The notes beneath the pieces were generated by a model that saw only the letters and a program-made list of their open reading frames with translations, had not been told where the DNA came from and ran no database searches. From positions 248,001-312,000 of the forward strand of contig KE546975.1 of NCBI GenBank assembly GCA_000442125.1: a stretch of DNA of 64,000 nt, given 5' to 3'. Of the stretch, positions 12,662 through 24,998 are shown one piece after another. How positions within the stretch are numbered: position 1 is the stretch's first letter; the number at the start of each line of letters is the position of its first letter. A program made the position numbers and the translations under genes. The DNA comes from Opeltia flavorubescens. Lineage: Eukaryota; Ascomycota; Lecanoromycetes; Teloschistales; Teloschistaceae.

Positions 12662-15368
12662 ATGAAAGAGCGGCTACTGCGTCTGATATGGGGTATGCTA
12701 CCTGCTAATATCATCATCCAAATAACTAACATACGTACAGTGGCACTTTGCATTTTTGGCCTCACATATGCCTTATTCGACAGAGTCGCCGCCAAGAAAG
12801 ACTTGACTCAAACCCTCACCACCAAAGGAGACCCAATTGCAGTGGTTCCGGAGAAGACTGAGTCTGCAACAGCATGGCAGCAAGAGGGCAAAGACAATGG
12901 AGGTCAGGGTAGGAAATCAATGGCACCGCAGTAAGAGTTGAATGCTAAGATGAGTAGCTTCCATCGCCGTTCAGGACGCTCTGTCTATTCTACGCACTCT
13001 GCAGCCGCCGCGAAATCGGTTGGCACGCTTCGAGAAGGCTTCCGGTTTCATCGGGGCTTCAATGTACTATGCCAAAGAAGCTTTTATATTCCTCTTCATG
13101 AACGGACCTCGCGTAGACGACTACCTCGAGGCAGACCCGGGTGAACATAAGCTAAGCAAACCATTGGCAAGAGCGGTAAATCTTTTGGAAGAAGCAGCGA
13201 AAGAGCAGGAGCCGGACGCACTTTTTCTGTTGGCTGAGATGAATTTCTATGGCAATTTCACACATCCAAGGAATTACAAAGAAGCTTTTCGAAACTACAA
13301 AGATCTTGCTTCTCTCAATGGTAATAGTTCGGCGCAACACATGGTCGGCTTCATGTACGCTACAGGCATTGGCGGTGCTGTTGAACGAGACCAGGCGAAG
13401 GCTCTAATGTATCACACTTTCTCGGCATTGGAAGGAAATACGAAATCGCAAATGACAACAGCTTTTCGACACCACTCGGGCATTGGAACACCCAGAAACT
13501 GCAATGAAGCTGCATACTGGTATAAGCATGTTGCCGATAAAGCTGTTGCATGGTCTCGCTCTGGTCCTCCGGGTGGTCAAAGTTTCTTAAAAGACAGCTA
13601 CAGGATCGCAGATGATAATGGAGGTGTGTATGGTGAAGGTGCAAGTGTGGTCAGTTCCGGAATCCATGCCAACAAAGCTGGGCCAAGTTCCGACAGCCAT
13701 GCAGCGTTCGATGATGTACTGGAGTATCTGGATCTGATGTCGAGAAAGGGAGATCTGAAGGCTACATTCAGCCTTGGGCGCTTGAATTACGAAGGTTCTC
13801 GAACCATGAAGCGAAGTTTGAAAAATGCCCGTTATTACTTCAGGCTTGTGGCAAGAAAATACTGGGCGAGGGACGGGTCAGTCATAAGCGAGGATAGTGG
13901 GATAGGAAAGGTTGCTTCGAAAGCTGCTGGTTACCTTGGCCGAATGTCGCTACGCGGAGAAGGAATGGAGCAAAGCTTCGAAAAGGCTCTGATCTGGTTC
14001 AAGCGAGGTTTGGCCAACGGCGATGCGCTTTGTCAGTACGAGCTGGGGTTGATGTACCTCCACGGTTTGGGAGTCCGGAAAGACCCTGTCACCGCCGCGG
14101 ACTACTTCAAGGAAGCGGCAAACCAGGATTTTACATCTGCGCAGACATACCTTGGTCAGCTCTTCCTCGACCAAGGTGATATCTCCACGGCGACCCGATA
14201 TTTCGACTTGGCTGCACGACATGGTCATATTGAAGCATTCTACCACCTTGCGGAGATTAGCAACAATGGTATCGGACGTGAACGATCGTGTGGTATGGCA
14301 ACGGCTTATTACAAGCTTGTCGCTGAGAAGGCCGAGTCTATCCATTCATCCTTTGACGAAGCGAACGATGCCTATGCAGACGGGAATATAGAGACAGCCT
14401 TAGTCAACTATATGATGGCTGCTGAGCAAGGCTACGAGGCTGCGCAAGCGAATGTGGCCTATATTCTTGACGGTCATCGTTCTTTTCTTCGACTGGGCTC
14501 CCTCTTTTCATGGAAACAGCAACGGAACTCCTTACGAAATGCAATGCTGGCCCTCATCTACTGGACACGTTCAGCCAAACAGTCAAATATCGACTCAATG
14601 GTCAAAATGGGCGATTACTACCTCGATGGTCTTGGGGTTGAAGCAGATATGGAAAAGGCTGCGACATGCTATCAGACGGCTGCCGAGATACACCACAGCG
14701 CTCAAGCTTTATGGAATCTTGGTTATATCCATGAGAATGGGATTGGAGTCGAGCAGGACTTTCACCTTGCCAAGAGATTTTACGATCAAGCTCTAGAAAC
14801 GAATCAAGAGGCTTACTTACCAGTGAAAATGGCTTTGATTAAGCTACGAATGCGAAGCTTTTGGAACACGATCACTCATGGAAAGGTCAATTCCATTCAG
14901 CCTGAACCAGGTGTGTATCTTGCCCAGTTGGAATGTGACAGAGCCATGCTTACTCGTCTTATAGATAACAAAAAGAACTGGTCTTTCAGTGAATGGATGT
15001 CCAATTTCCTTGAAGATCACCAACCTTACTACAATACCGCTGAAGATGATGACTTTGTGGATTCGGACCCGATGCCCGGGGCCGACGACTACATCGATGA
15101 CATCGACGAAAGCATCATTGAAAGCCTAATTATCCTTGGACTTGCAGGAGCACTAGCGTTCCTTGTATATTATCGACAACAGCGTCAGAACAGTCATCGG
15201 AGAGAACTGGAGAGACAGCAGCAGCAACAGCAAGGTGGTTTACCAGCTCCACAAGAAGCACAGGCGCAAGAACCTCCTTTACCGGGGCAGCAACCGGATG
15301 GTGGGTTCTTTCCTCCGCCGGGAGACCCGAATTATGGTCAATGGATTGCCGGAGGGGTGGGACACTAA
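12662..15368 (+). CDS. HRD3: HRD3/SEL1L ERAD ligase adaptor (Sel1 repeats)
   Basis: The proposed exons are 12662-12692, 12741-12902 (or 12908) and 12958-15368, encoding about 867 residues. The bulk is one open exon full of Sel1 repeats (for example AQHMVGFMYATGIGGAVERD, CQYELGLMYLHGLGVRKDP and ALWNLGYIHENGIGVEQDF), with a C-terminal membrane span (LIILGLAGALAFLVYY) and a Gln/Pro-rich tail. HRD3 is the ER-membrane partner of the HRD1 ubiquitin ligase and recruits misfolded luminal proteins. The N-terminus is less certain: a first exon plus an intron with clear gtatgc, ctaac and tacag signals gives MKERLLRLIWVALCIFGLTY, a good signal peptide. The second intron was chosen because it restores the frame to QDALSILRTLQPPRN, expected before the first repeat. 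Two donors and two acceptors are possible there. Confidence 0.92.
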
Positions 15369-15849
15369 GCATAGCGATGGCGTTTGTATTTTGGGAGAAA
15401 CATGTATATCAAGCATCAAGAACGCTGGTGTACAATAGTACCAATAGGGATTGTACGTCTGTATTAAGATGTCTTACCAAGCCAGCCTACATTACGATAT
15501 AGAAACGCGGGTGAAAGGGACCAGGGGTTCTTCTCGTAATAGGAAAGACATCCGTCGTATTCGTTTCCAAAGTGCATCGCCAAGTCGCATCGTCCATCTT
15601 GTCAACGTCAACACCCACGGCCCGTCATGTCAATTACACATATCAAGATCATGTCTTCTCGGCCACTACCTACTCCTAGTTATCGGTCTCCTAGTGTCCT
15701 ATTTTCGGGCTCGAGGTGCTTCAGAATGAATATCGGGCCCGACCTAGGTCTTGTCGAAGTCCATAAGAGTGACTCCATCCATCCTACTCTCCGGTGAACA
15801 CCACCGGAAGTGGAAGTTCGAGCCATCATCCTCACGACTTGAGTGAAAT
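15369..15849. other. Intergenic, tandem genes
   Basis: This 481-base gap between HRD3 and the RTA1-like gene lies on the same strand. It should hold the HRD3 3-prime UTR and the RTA1 promoter. A 92-codon plus frame (15451-15729) has no protein character. Confidence 0.5.
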
Positions 15850-16885
15850 ATGGGCAACAAAGCTCCAATTGACGGCTACGTCGACCCCAAGATCCCAAAT
15901 CCAAATGGCCCCGACGATGCTCCAATCATCATCTACGGGTAAGATATCCCTACTCCTCCGATCCTCCCCCCTTTCCCCCTTCAATATCATCATCATAGAA
16001 TCTAACACAACTCCAAAAAGCTACACCCCCCACCTCGCCCTCTCCGCCCTCGCCGTCACCCTCTTCTCCCTCCTCCTCCTCCTGCACACCTACCGCCTCT
16101 CCAAAACCCGCCTCTACGCCTTCTCCCTCCTCCTAATCTTCACCAGCATCTGCGAAATCATCGGCTACGCCTTCCGCATGCGCTCTTCCCCTCCTCCACT
16201 CGGGAATCCGTACGATGTGATAAATTTCGTCGTCCAGTATTTCTTCATTGTTTGCGCGCCGGTGTTCCTGAGCGCGGGGATATATACGACGCTTACTTCC
16301 TTCATCGGAGCTATGACGGCGGAGAGGAGTGGGAATGATGGTAGTAGTTTGGTGGTGGTGGCAGCTACACAGAGACTATTAAGTCCGCTGGGTATGTCGA
16401 AGAAGATGATTTTAGGGATCTTTATCACATGCGACGTTATCGCTACGATCGTGCAGGTTGCAGGTGCGGCGATGATTGGTTCTGCGGAGTCGAATCGAAA
16501 GTCCCCCGATACTGCCAACAACATCCTACTCGGTGGTCTTGCCTTTCAGGTTTTCACATTCTTGGTTTTTCTCGTGCTGCTGTTTATCTTTTTGAGGAAT
16601 TTGAGGGAGGGGAGGAAGGTGGATGATGACGATGATGATGATGGTGGTGGGAGAGGTAAAACGTTGCAGATGTATATATATGCGTTGGTGGTGAGTTCTC
16701 TGCTGGTTTATCTGCGGACGATATTCCGGTTGGCAGAGACGGCGCAGGGGGTCATGGGGTATGCGAGTAGTCATGAGCCTTTCTTTGGAGCGTTGGAGTT
16801 TGCGCCGATTGTGGTGGCGATTGCGTTATTGGGGATTTGGCATCCTGGGAGATTGGTGGGTAAGAATGGTCTTTTGCTGAGGTAA
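15850..16885 (+). CDS. RTA1-like seven-helix lipid-translocating exporter
   Basis: The exons are 15850-15938 and 16021-16885, encoding 317 residues. The start MGNKAPIDGYVDPKIPNPNG joins across an 82-base intron to YTPHLALSALAVTLF. A longer open frame from 15794 reads through the intron and is rejected, because the joined version gives the normal RTA1 N-terminus. Seven hydrophobic segments are visible, with family blocks such as RLYAFSLLLIFTSICEIIGY, PVFLSAGIYTTLT and RTIFRLAETAQG. RTA1/Rsb1 proteins are membrane proteins linked to sphingoid-base efflux and resistance to toxic compounds. A poly-Asp loop (residues about 246-252) lies between helices. The nucleotide composition flips from C-rich (16021-16200) to G-rich (after 16270). 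Confidence 0.92.
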
Positions 16886-17085
16886 TGGGTTTTCTGGCGA
16901 CGTTGCTCCCGTACTTGTAATAAATCAACAACCGAATTAAGAGGTGAACAAGTGCCAATTATCAGTTGCTTAAAGAGTATATACATTGGGCATACTAACT
17001 CGCTACGCTAAATAAGACATCATCACGCACCGCATTAAAAAAAACTACAAAACATCCCGGAAATCCATACCGTCAACCGCACACC

Positions 17086-18046
17086 CTACACCATGGGTGT
17101 TCCATCCGGCCTCTCCCACTCATGTTTCTGCATCCACTTCCCCACCCTCTCGAACCACGGCGTTCCCTCAGGACAATACGTCCATCGCCAAATCTCACTA
17201 CTCTCATCGTGTTTCGCGTCCAAATACCGCCAACAGCCTGAGTATTTCTTCGCCCATTCCTCCAGCTTCCCCCAATTGCGACACTGCCGCATTTGACCCA
17301 TGCCACTTTCTGGTTTCTTTGTCGTCGTTGTGTACCGCGGTGTATCGTCTGCGTGACAGATGACGTCGTCACGAAGGACGTCGAGACAATGCATTACGTG
17401 TGGCATGGGGTAGGTAGGAGAAAGGCCGGCTAAGAGTTCGACGAAAGAGCGTTGGATGGATTGCTAGGGGGTCATAAGTTTTTGGTCTTTAGATATGTGG
17501 CTTGAGGGATAGTGGGAACTTACCAGACAATGGAGATTGTGGTATCCGTTTAGGAGGTAGACTTTCAGCTCGGGATCCCAGGGGAAATCTTGCGCTGGAG
17601 GGAGCTCCATGTCTGCGGCATGCTCAGGTGTGATGTAGATCATGCCGGCATCGAAGTTGATGTTGTCCCACAATTCCTGCCTCCTGGTGTGGTTCTCTGC
17701 CGCTGAAAATTCGGTGGAATGTATGAGTGGTCGTGGTGTGTCGTATTCTAGGCCAGCTAGCAAGAACGACACGTCAGTAATTGAATGACCCTGGTGACCA
17801 GGCTCCATTGAAGGTAAACAACCTACCATATTTTGATTTTGTAGAAGCTTGATGAGGAATCTCATAGGGATGGTGTTTTATCTTTTCGTATACCAGACCA
17901 ACATTTGCAAGAAGCGAGGCTGCCAAGAGGCCATAGCATATCCATGACCCGTAATTGGGGCGTGGTGTGCCCAGAGGATGGGATGTGGATGGATTGTCAA
18001 GGTCATCACTTTGTAAGGGCTGATACTGCGATCTTTTTTCAAACAT
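17086..18046 (-). CDS. UstYa/DUF3328 family oxidase
   Basis: The exons are 17827-18046, 17524-17756 and 17086-17463, encoding 276 residues. It has a short cytosolic N-terminus, one membrane span (SWICYGLLAASLLANVGLVY, about residues 34-53), then a luminal catalytic domain with both signature HxxHC motifs: HNLHC (about 146-150) and HVMHC (about 173-177), followed by DDVICHADDTPR. UstYa-type enzymes are copper-dependent oxidases that modify ribosomal peptides (ustiloxin-like dikaritins) and some other fungal metabolites, in the secretory pathway. Here the gene stands alone next to an RTA1 exporter (convergent), with a small secreted peptide encoded divergently about 0.8 kb upstream. No kinase, P450 or second UstY gene is in view. 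Substrate unknown. Confidence 0.93.
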
Positions 18047-18837
18047 GGTTACGAAGCAAGACGAAACTTCGACCTGAGAATCTGATCTGAAGTCGGCAAT
18101 GTTTCTGATAACCTGCAGGAAGCCGTGGAGATTTCAATCTATCCGAAGAGTGATCAGCGGTATGCATATTGTCCAATTGACAGCCTAATCTCATAGCACC
18201 AAGCTGTACAGAACCAATGAATGACGATCGAGAAATGCCCCGAAAGTGGAGCGTTGGCTCACATGATGCAGTGGCTGCAGGCGAGGTACGTAGCGTAGCT
18301 GCAAGTGTTGACAAGCTGCTTTTGAGGATTCTGTGGGGATGCACTAAACGAGGTAGAACAGTTTCTATTGGATAAACATGTCCCGCCGAACCCAAAGGAC
18401 CTTGCGTGCCTCAACAAAAGACAAAGTGACTAGTACTGGGCTTTGGTGGAAAACGTCACCAAAGTTGCGGTGAAAATGACCGGACTGGAGAGAGGTGACG
18501 TAGAGTATACAATGCCGACTTTTAAGTGAATTTTAGTCCATGAAAGAGAGGAACCATTTACCTTTCTCGTTTCGTTCCACGCGAAGTCCACGTGAGTCCA
18601 AAGAATCAAGCTTTTTTGAACCTTAATAGTCTGCAGATTCCTCCCCTGCATTGGTGTTGATATAAGAGAGGTTGGAGTAATCGAAAGAAAAAACATCCCC
18701 GTCGTCCTCATAAGCCGCCCATCCAGTCCATTGCTTCAACATACCCATACTTATTCCATCAGAAGAGAGATCGGCACTGAGTAAGATCTTCAGTTCACAC
18801 GATTAAAGGAACGTATGCTAAATGTGCGATAGTAGAA
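18047..18837. other. Intergenic, no gene seen
   Basis: This is the interval between the divergent UstYa gene and the small secreted peptide frame. Minus frames at 18039-18395 and 18430-18711 do not resemble proteins I know. Both promoters are expected here. Confidence 0.45.
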
Positions 18838-18984
18838 ATGTACTCCAAAATATACCTCATCGCCATGCTGCTGGCGCTCATCACGATCACAACAGCTCTA
18901 CCTTTGGCGGTAGCAAACAGCAAACCAGACCTCCTACCAGACAACGAAGAGCCCAAAATCCTTGTCCCAGGCACGTCTCTCTGA
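18838..18984 (+). CDS. Candidate small secreted peptide (48 aa)
   Basis: This short open frame encodes 48 residues. It opens with MYSKIYLIAMLLALITITTA, a textbook secretion signal (charged N-region, long hydrophobic core), likely cleaved near LPLAVA. The remaining polar tail is NSKPDLLPDNEEPKILVPGT plus two residues. There are no cysteines and no dibasic processing sites in the predicted mature part. The frame could extend by splicing just before its stop, because a GT lies at the last codons and an AG about 27 bases later; that would be an unusually short intron. It sits between a UstYa-type oxidase and a receptor-like gene. No homologue is recognised. It could be a chance frame, but the signal peptide argues for a real gene. 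Confidence 0.4.
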   Translation: MYSKIYLIAMLLALITITTALPLAVANSKPDLLPDNEEPKILVPGTSL

Positions 18985-19977
18985 CACCTTTCGATTCCCA
19001 GCGCGGAGGAAGAGGGGCGATGTGGAAGGATGAAGCGGAAGGCAGCCGAGATTCCAATTTGATTTTGTTTTTAACCAATCAGAGCATGGTGTTAATGAGC
19101 GTCATCGGAGTTTGTACATAGTACTAATTGCATATTCCCATCACAAGGCTTGATTTTCGACCTCAATTCGATGAAATGTGAAGTTGCACAGCAGCGGGTG
19201 AACTACGGGCGTACGAATATCGTAGTGGAGAAGCCACTCGTCCCGCGTCTCTAGGATCTAGTTTCGTTAGTCTATATCATCCTGACAGAAGACGGAAGTT
19301 CCCATTCAGCATAGTCTGAATCATGGACTAGTTCTCTTTGTCTCTCCATTGTCAGTCCTTCTGAGTCTTCATAGCTTCTCTTTTATCTTCCTGATGAGGA
19401 TCTCGCATCGCATACAAGCTTGCTTGAGGAGATAGAGTGTCTATCGCACGCTGCATTATTCATTTAGTTGAATTCTTTCGCTTCGACGTGCGATTTGTGC
19501 TCATAATTCATAGCTGACGTTGATAGGTCGATATGCCAATCTGAAGTCGCTTGGCTTGGCGTTAGAAGGAGCTTAGTGTAGGATTCTATAAGCGCGGTCT
19601 TATCAGGTCAACCACATCCAACCAAATATTCGACATCATCTCACTAATGCTGCAATTCTACGTAACAGGCGCCCCTAGTCAGGACCTTTTGGAACGGCCC
19701 TGCATCAACCGGCCGTCTCTCCAGCTCCCTAACCCAACCTATCTTCTTGGCAATTCACCATGACGCTGCGGATCGTTATGTGGTCTGGGGACAGGCGGGC
19801 TGCAAGGCCTGAATTGAAACCCTCGTGGGAAAGCCATGGCCCCTTGGATGGCGTGTGGGCCGAATGTAAAACAGGACTGCTCGCCTCTGATTGTGCGATC
19901 TTCCAATTAGAAAATTCCGAGACTCTCAACCTGTACGGACTTCCTTACAACCTACTACAAGCTCACCATCGAGCGCA
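18985..19977. other. Intergenic, no gene seen
   Basis: About 1 kb between the small peptide frame and the Pth11-like gene. Open frames at 19729-20005 on both strands are shadows or leader sequence. A long 5-prime leader for the receptor gene is possible. Confidence 0.45.
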
Positions 19978-21407
19978 ATGTCGAGCACATCGAAAGCACC
20001 GGTAGGCTACACCAATGGGACGAGCTTCGTCTGGAATACCAAAGGCGAGGTCATCGCGGCAGCAGCGATCCTCCCCTTCCTGGGTGTCGTCTTGGTCGCA
20101 CTGCGCTTTTATAGCAGGATGAAGTACAAGGCTGCTGGACTCGGCCCAGATGACTGGCTAATTCTTCCTGCGACGGTGAGCTCATGCTGTTCTCATCTAC
20201 TTGATTTGAATATCATTGTACTGACGTCGCTTTTCCTCAAGGTTATCGTCGTTGGAATGGGCATAACACTCCTTATCGGTATCTCGATCATAATCAAACC
20301 GCATCAATTGGTCGTCGCTGATGTTTGAAACACAGGCGTTGGCAAGGGAGTTGTGGCTCATACGACGAAGCCAAATCCAGACAAATCCAAAAACGCGCAA
20401 TTGTACCAAACCACACCGGAACAGGAATTCATGGAAAAGGTACCGTCACGACTTCTGGAAATTCCGCACAAACTCGACGGCCAATGACTGACGAATCCTC
20501 TAACTAGGTTGAATTCGTCATCTACGTGATCATGATACCAGCCTACGGCTTCATCAAACTCAGCGTCATTTACTTCTACCGCCGCATTTTTGTCAAAGGA
20601 ACTCCTGACTCGCGCTTCAACATCGTGACGCACATCACCTCAATCATCGTCGTCATCTGGACAATCGTCTTCTTCTTTATGCAGATATTCAAGCGAGGCA
20701 AGCACGTTGAAGATAACTGGGGCCCTTTGATCAAAATTAAAGAAGGCATCAGTGGCGCCGTCTTGAACAACGGGCTTTTCATCAGCGACTTCATCACTGA
20801 TCTATGGATCGTGCTACTTCCTATTCCACTAGTAAAGTACCCACCCAGCGGGTTTTCTACTTAGTCGCTGACAAAAGATTCCAAACAGATCGCCCGTCTC
20901 AACATGTCCATAACGAAAAAACTGACCGTAATCGGCGTCTTCCTCCTCGGCGCCATGTCCTTCTGCGCCGCCATAGTCCGCATGGTCTTCAACATCCAAA
21001 TCATAAACGCCGGCCTCGCCAAAAAAACAGACGTAAATCAAGGCCTCACAACACTAATGTACTGGTCCATGGTCGAAGCCGGCCTTTCCCTCATCGCAGC
21101 AAATCTCCCCTCCGTATACTCCCTCTTCAGCCAAAGCGAATTCCTGCATTCGAAGATTTCCAGCCTACGCTCTAAACTCTCTCTGCGCTCGTTCCGCTCG
21201 ACGGAGAAGTTGCGGGGGAGTGATAGGAGTAATAATAAGCCTTATGAGCATATGGAGGGTGGGAGCAGTTCGGATGGATCTACGCTGAAGGAGAAGGAGA
21301 AGTATAGTCAGAATTATATTTATGCGGGGCATGAGATGGGTGGCATGAGTGTACGATCGGATATTGAGGCTCAAAATCTTGGAGGGAAAGGTGGGAGTGC
21401 AGTCTGA
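19978..21407 (+). CDS. Rhodopsin-domain (Pth11-like) integral membrane protein
   Basis: The exons are 19978-20175, 20242-20278, 20336-20439, 20508-20831 and 20889-21407, encoding 393 residues; all phases close, including a 37-base second exon. It has about seven membrane segments and the fungal rhodopsin-domain hallmarks: AGLGPDDWLI after helix 2, YGFIKLSVIYFYRRIF in helix 4, NNGLFISDFITDLWIVLLPI in helix 6, and YWSMVEAGLSLIAANLPSVY at the end. The last 100 residues form a Ser/Lys-rich cytosolic tail. Members of this family include Pth11-type receptors that sense surfaces or nutrients, but most have no proven ligand. There is no CFEM domain. The start at 19978 was chosen because an upstream in-frame ATG (19891) adds a non-conserved leader. 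Confidence 0.92.
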
Positions 21408-22102
21408 ACGAAGGAGGATTTCAATTTTGGGGTTACTGGAGACAATTGGAGGGTGTTGCCCCAATGCTGCGTTGATCGCAGTGTCCGTTAAATGATCTGT
21501 TTTTGAAGTTGGTCTTACTTATTGAAAAGCAAATGGATGTATGAGTACGAATGCAGTCGATACCCGTAATGTACATAGTGTATACAATTGGAAGATATGA
21601 AGATATTGGTTGAAGGCTTTAGAGGAAAAACTTGTCTACTATCTGGAATGATCCGATGTACAAGTACCGAATACAATTTTTTATTCTCGATCTCTCACGA
21701 AAATGGACTGAGTATATATACAAGAAAGGCACCTGACAAGAGGCCGACAAAGGCGGCTTCCAACAATGCGCCAAGTACTAATAACAATTTTATGCGAAGA
21801 AACGCCAACATCCAGGATAAAGGTATACCCCATGCGTGTATTCCATCCGACCATACCGAAACGCCTTGCTGAAAAGCTCGAGAGAGATAATATCATAAGA
21901 CGAAGGAGTAGCAATACAGACAAAGTAAACAAGTCGAAGAGAAGAATGCCAGCCAGCGTATCCAAGCGGCGAAATTAATGACGATTGAAGCGAATATTAA
22001 CGATTGCTCCCAATGCATAAGCGAGCGAAAGGTTGTGCCGAATCGAACTGGTAGAGCAAAGTTGTGAAGGAATCGAAGAGTTTGATGTACAATCAGAAAT
22101 GA
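21408..22102. other. Convergent intergenic region
   Basis: These 695 bases lie between two 3-prime gene ends. It contains UTRs of the receptor gene and the SFP1-like gene. Short frames here (21588-21978) have no protein character. Confidence 0.5.
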
Positions 22103-24656
22103 TCACATGATCATCTCTTCATCGATACCTGGTAAGCCAGCACCAGGAAAGCCGTTGTTATTGCTGGTATGCAATGGCATGCCCAAATCCATGCCGGAAG
22201 TACCGAAGCCCGACTGTTGGAAATTCGAATTAGTCGATGTCCGCGTTTGGTTATCGGGCTGAACGGCGCTTGAAGTATCCATGGAGTCCATCTGCTGATT
22301 GCTGTCTGCACAAGCCGCGGAGTGATTCTTATGATACTTTAGACCATTGAGATTCTTATACCGCTTTCCACAGGCATCACATCGGTAAGGCTTATGCTTC
22401 TCCATACCAAGTGTGCCTGGATAAGGATTCAGGGTCTCAGGGTCGACTATTGAAAAGGTTCCGTTGTCATTGGCGTGGAGCTGTTGAGTATTGTGGCCGT
22501 GCTTAAGAAGGTTAGCTTGAATTGAAGGGAGATAAACGAAACATAACATACAGCTTTGTGATACTTTAATCCATTCTGGTTCTTGTACGCTTTTTCGCAG
22601 CCAATGACAGGGCAATGGAACGGTTTTGCGACTCCGTCATTCGGACCCGACCCTCCATCAGGCACACCCGCAAGCCGCTGCTGCTCTCGGATGGTTCGTG
22701 CGATCTCACTATTCTCACTGTACTGGGCATCTCCCAATCTTGCCGCATTTGACATGGGTCCACTCGTATTATTGTTGCTATTGCCGTTATGATAAGCACC
22801 ATTGGCGGTGAAAAGTCGTTTTGCCGGTTCGTCAATGCACAGATCAACCATTTCATTGCCATTTCCAAAGTTGAAGCTCCCAAAATTGACGTATTGGCTT
22901 CGGCCAAGTTCTTGTTGGTTGGCCATCCGTGCAGATCCATCCAAAGGGCCATGATCACCTACAAAGTCGTTCTCCATCTCTCTAGGGGTACCGGGAGCAG
23001 ATGAGTCANGTGTGCTCATATACTGTTGTTGTTGTTGGTGAACAGGGTGGGCAACCAAAGTCGGTGTATTGACAGAGGAGACGGTGGGATTATTGTGATA
23101 GTAATTGCCATTGCGTGAGGCTGCCACTGGTGTCGTTGGTGTTGAATGTCGTAATCCTTGATGATGCTGAAGGTGATTCCCCATATTCAATGCACTCGTA
23201 TCCAGTGGAGCTATCCGAGATGCAGGTTGACCAAAACGTGACCGTTGCGCTAATCGAGACTGATTCGGTATTTCCCAACTATCATTCATGGTAGGCTTTG
23301 CTGGAGGATCGTAGTCAACGTCGTCCATCTCCATGTCTTGAACAGCGTCCATATCCAGGGATGGATGATGTTGTGCAGTTGAATAAGCGCTTGCTGCGGC
23401 GGGCTGCGCTTTCTGAACCTTAGGGGTGACCGGGTTTGACGATGGTCGCGAAGCGACCGGCGTTCGATTCGACTCAACCGGGCTGACCTGTTGTATCGAC
23501 TGATCTTGTTGGGCACTTTGGCGAAGTGCATTTGCCGTACTCGCGGCTATGGCGGCCTTACTGTCTGGGAGAACAGGAGGTCGATTGGCGTTAACTCGTT
23601 GTTCTACGGAATGAGCATGATTCTCTTCAAAATGCTGCAGAAGTTCGTGGAGAGAAGCCATGGTCAATTCACAGCATTTGAAATCCTTCATAAAGTTCGC
23701 TTCTAACTTGGGTATGTAGGAGGAAGAATGGAAGGAGGGTGACTGTTGGGGAAATGGAGAAGAGCCCTGCATTATGATTCTTCCAAGCGTTAGCAAACAT
23801 AGGATGGTGGGATAGGGGTAGGGGAGAAAGAGGAGAATCCATACTCGTCACGGACCCAGCTACCGACGGATACGCCTCCCCAACTCATGCCTGAAACCAT
23901 ACTGCCAGCTAAACTTTCTCTCCGTGGCCTTTCACGATTGGCATTGGACATAGAAATTGGTTGAGCGCCGCTTCCATGATGTGAGCCTGAGGCAGCCAGA
24001 GCAGTCGTCAGAGAATCGCGGCGACCGAAACCTGAATGAGGACCTTTCCCATTACTGATGTTCATCGCTGGAGTTGGCCGTATCTCATTACCACAGGTTG
24101 ACTGGAGGGCTGATGTGAGGTTGGATGTGTGACGGCCACGGGAAGTGGCAACGTCCATGTCGAAGTCCGGGCCAGAGTTGTCTTGAAAGAGTGGGAAGGT
24201 AGAATCTTCTGTGTCTGACTCAAGAAGAGCAGAGTCAACGTATGAGCTGGTATTGCCAGCAAAACCCGAGGATTTGCGATAGTAAGAGGAGAGGAGGTCC
24301 CTCTCCCTTTCCTTGTCAGACCTGCGGCGAAAGGGATTGTCAAAGGTTTTGGGGGTGCCGATAGGAGTCGTTTCTGCAGTGGAGCTGCGCTCTCGCTCGC
24401 TTGTAACTGGCGAGAAATGCAGCGGAGGGGGGGTGTCTCGAGGATCCAGCTTTACGACGGGTAGAGATATGACGTGTGTAGTAATGGGAGAAGTTGAATA
24501 GCGATGAACGAAACTCTGTTTGGAATGACCGAGTTCAATGTAGGCGTCTATGGATCTTTCGATGGACGATAAAAGCAGGTTGCAAGTGGTAATTATAGTG
24601 GATGAAGTAATGTCGCAAATGAGTACTCTGAACAACGGTTGACGGCAAGTAGACAA
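22103..24656 (-). CDS. sfp1: SFP1-like C2H2 zinc-finger transcription factor
   Basis: The exons are 23845-24656, 22552-23779 and 22103-22501, encoding about 812 residues. Diagnostic blocks are GMSWGGVSVGSWVRDE joined across the first intron to IIMQGSSPF, then FHSSSYIPKLEANFMKDFKC (a degenerate first finger: C-C then HELLQHFEENH), and a C-terminal pair of split C2H2 fingers: CPVIGCEKAYKNQNGLKYHK, interrupted by the second intron, and YRCDACGKRYKNLNGLKYHK. Yeast Sfp1 controls ribosomal-protein and ribosome-biogenesis genes and cell size downstream of TOR. The linker is Gln/Asn-rich, with a CAG-like Gln run near 23025. One ambiguous base at 23009 leaves one residue undetermined. The exact N-terminus is uncertain because the first 60 residues show little family character. 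Confidence 0.88.
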
Positions 24657-24998
24657 GTGAGCTTCCCGTCATGACGCTCCTTTGGGACTAGTTTGAACCC
24701 TGCCGAACCTGAAGCAGTCAGCCCTATGATTGTTCTAGTTCAGTCCAGAAGCCTGCAAATTCTAGGTCAATATTTCTATTTGGGAATGAGTTACTGTCAT
24801 CTCACTTCACGTTGTTAGAACGTCCAAGGCAATTTCAGAGCTCATTGTCATCTCGAAAATGAACAGAAAGGCGACGTCTCTTTGGCCAACCTGCTCGAAC
24901 TCGATCAAGGAATAAGGGCTCCAAAAACCTTACCCTAATCTAATGAAACGGTCTCCCGAGGACTTACTTGAGCATGACCACCGGCAAGTGAGGATGTA
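24657..24998. promoter_or_regulatory. Divergent promoter, SFP1-like / MDM12
   Basis: The 342 bases between the two start codons must carry the promoters of both the SFP1-like regulator and MDM12. I see no strong TATA box. If the first SFP1 methionine is downstream of 24656, the shared region is longer. Confidence 0.45.

Noticed and set aside
15794-16885. A 363-codon uninterrupted reading of the RTA1 gene
   Set aside because: It reads through an intron; splicing at 15938/16021 gives the normal MGN-type RTA1 N-terminus.
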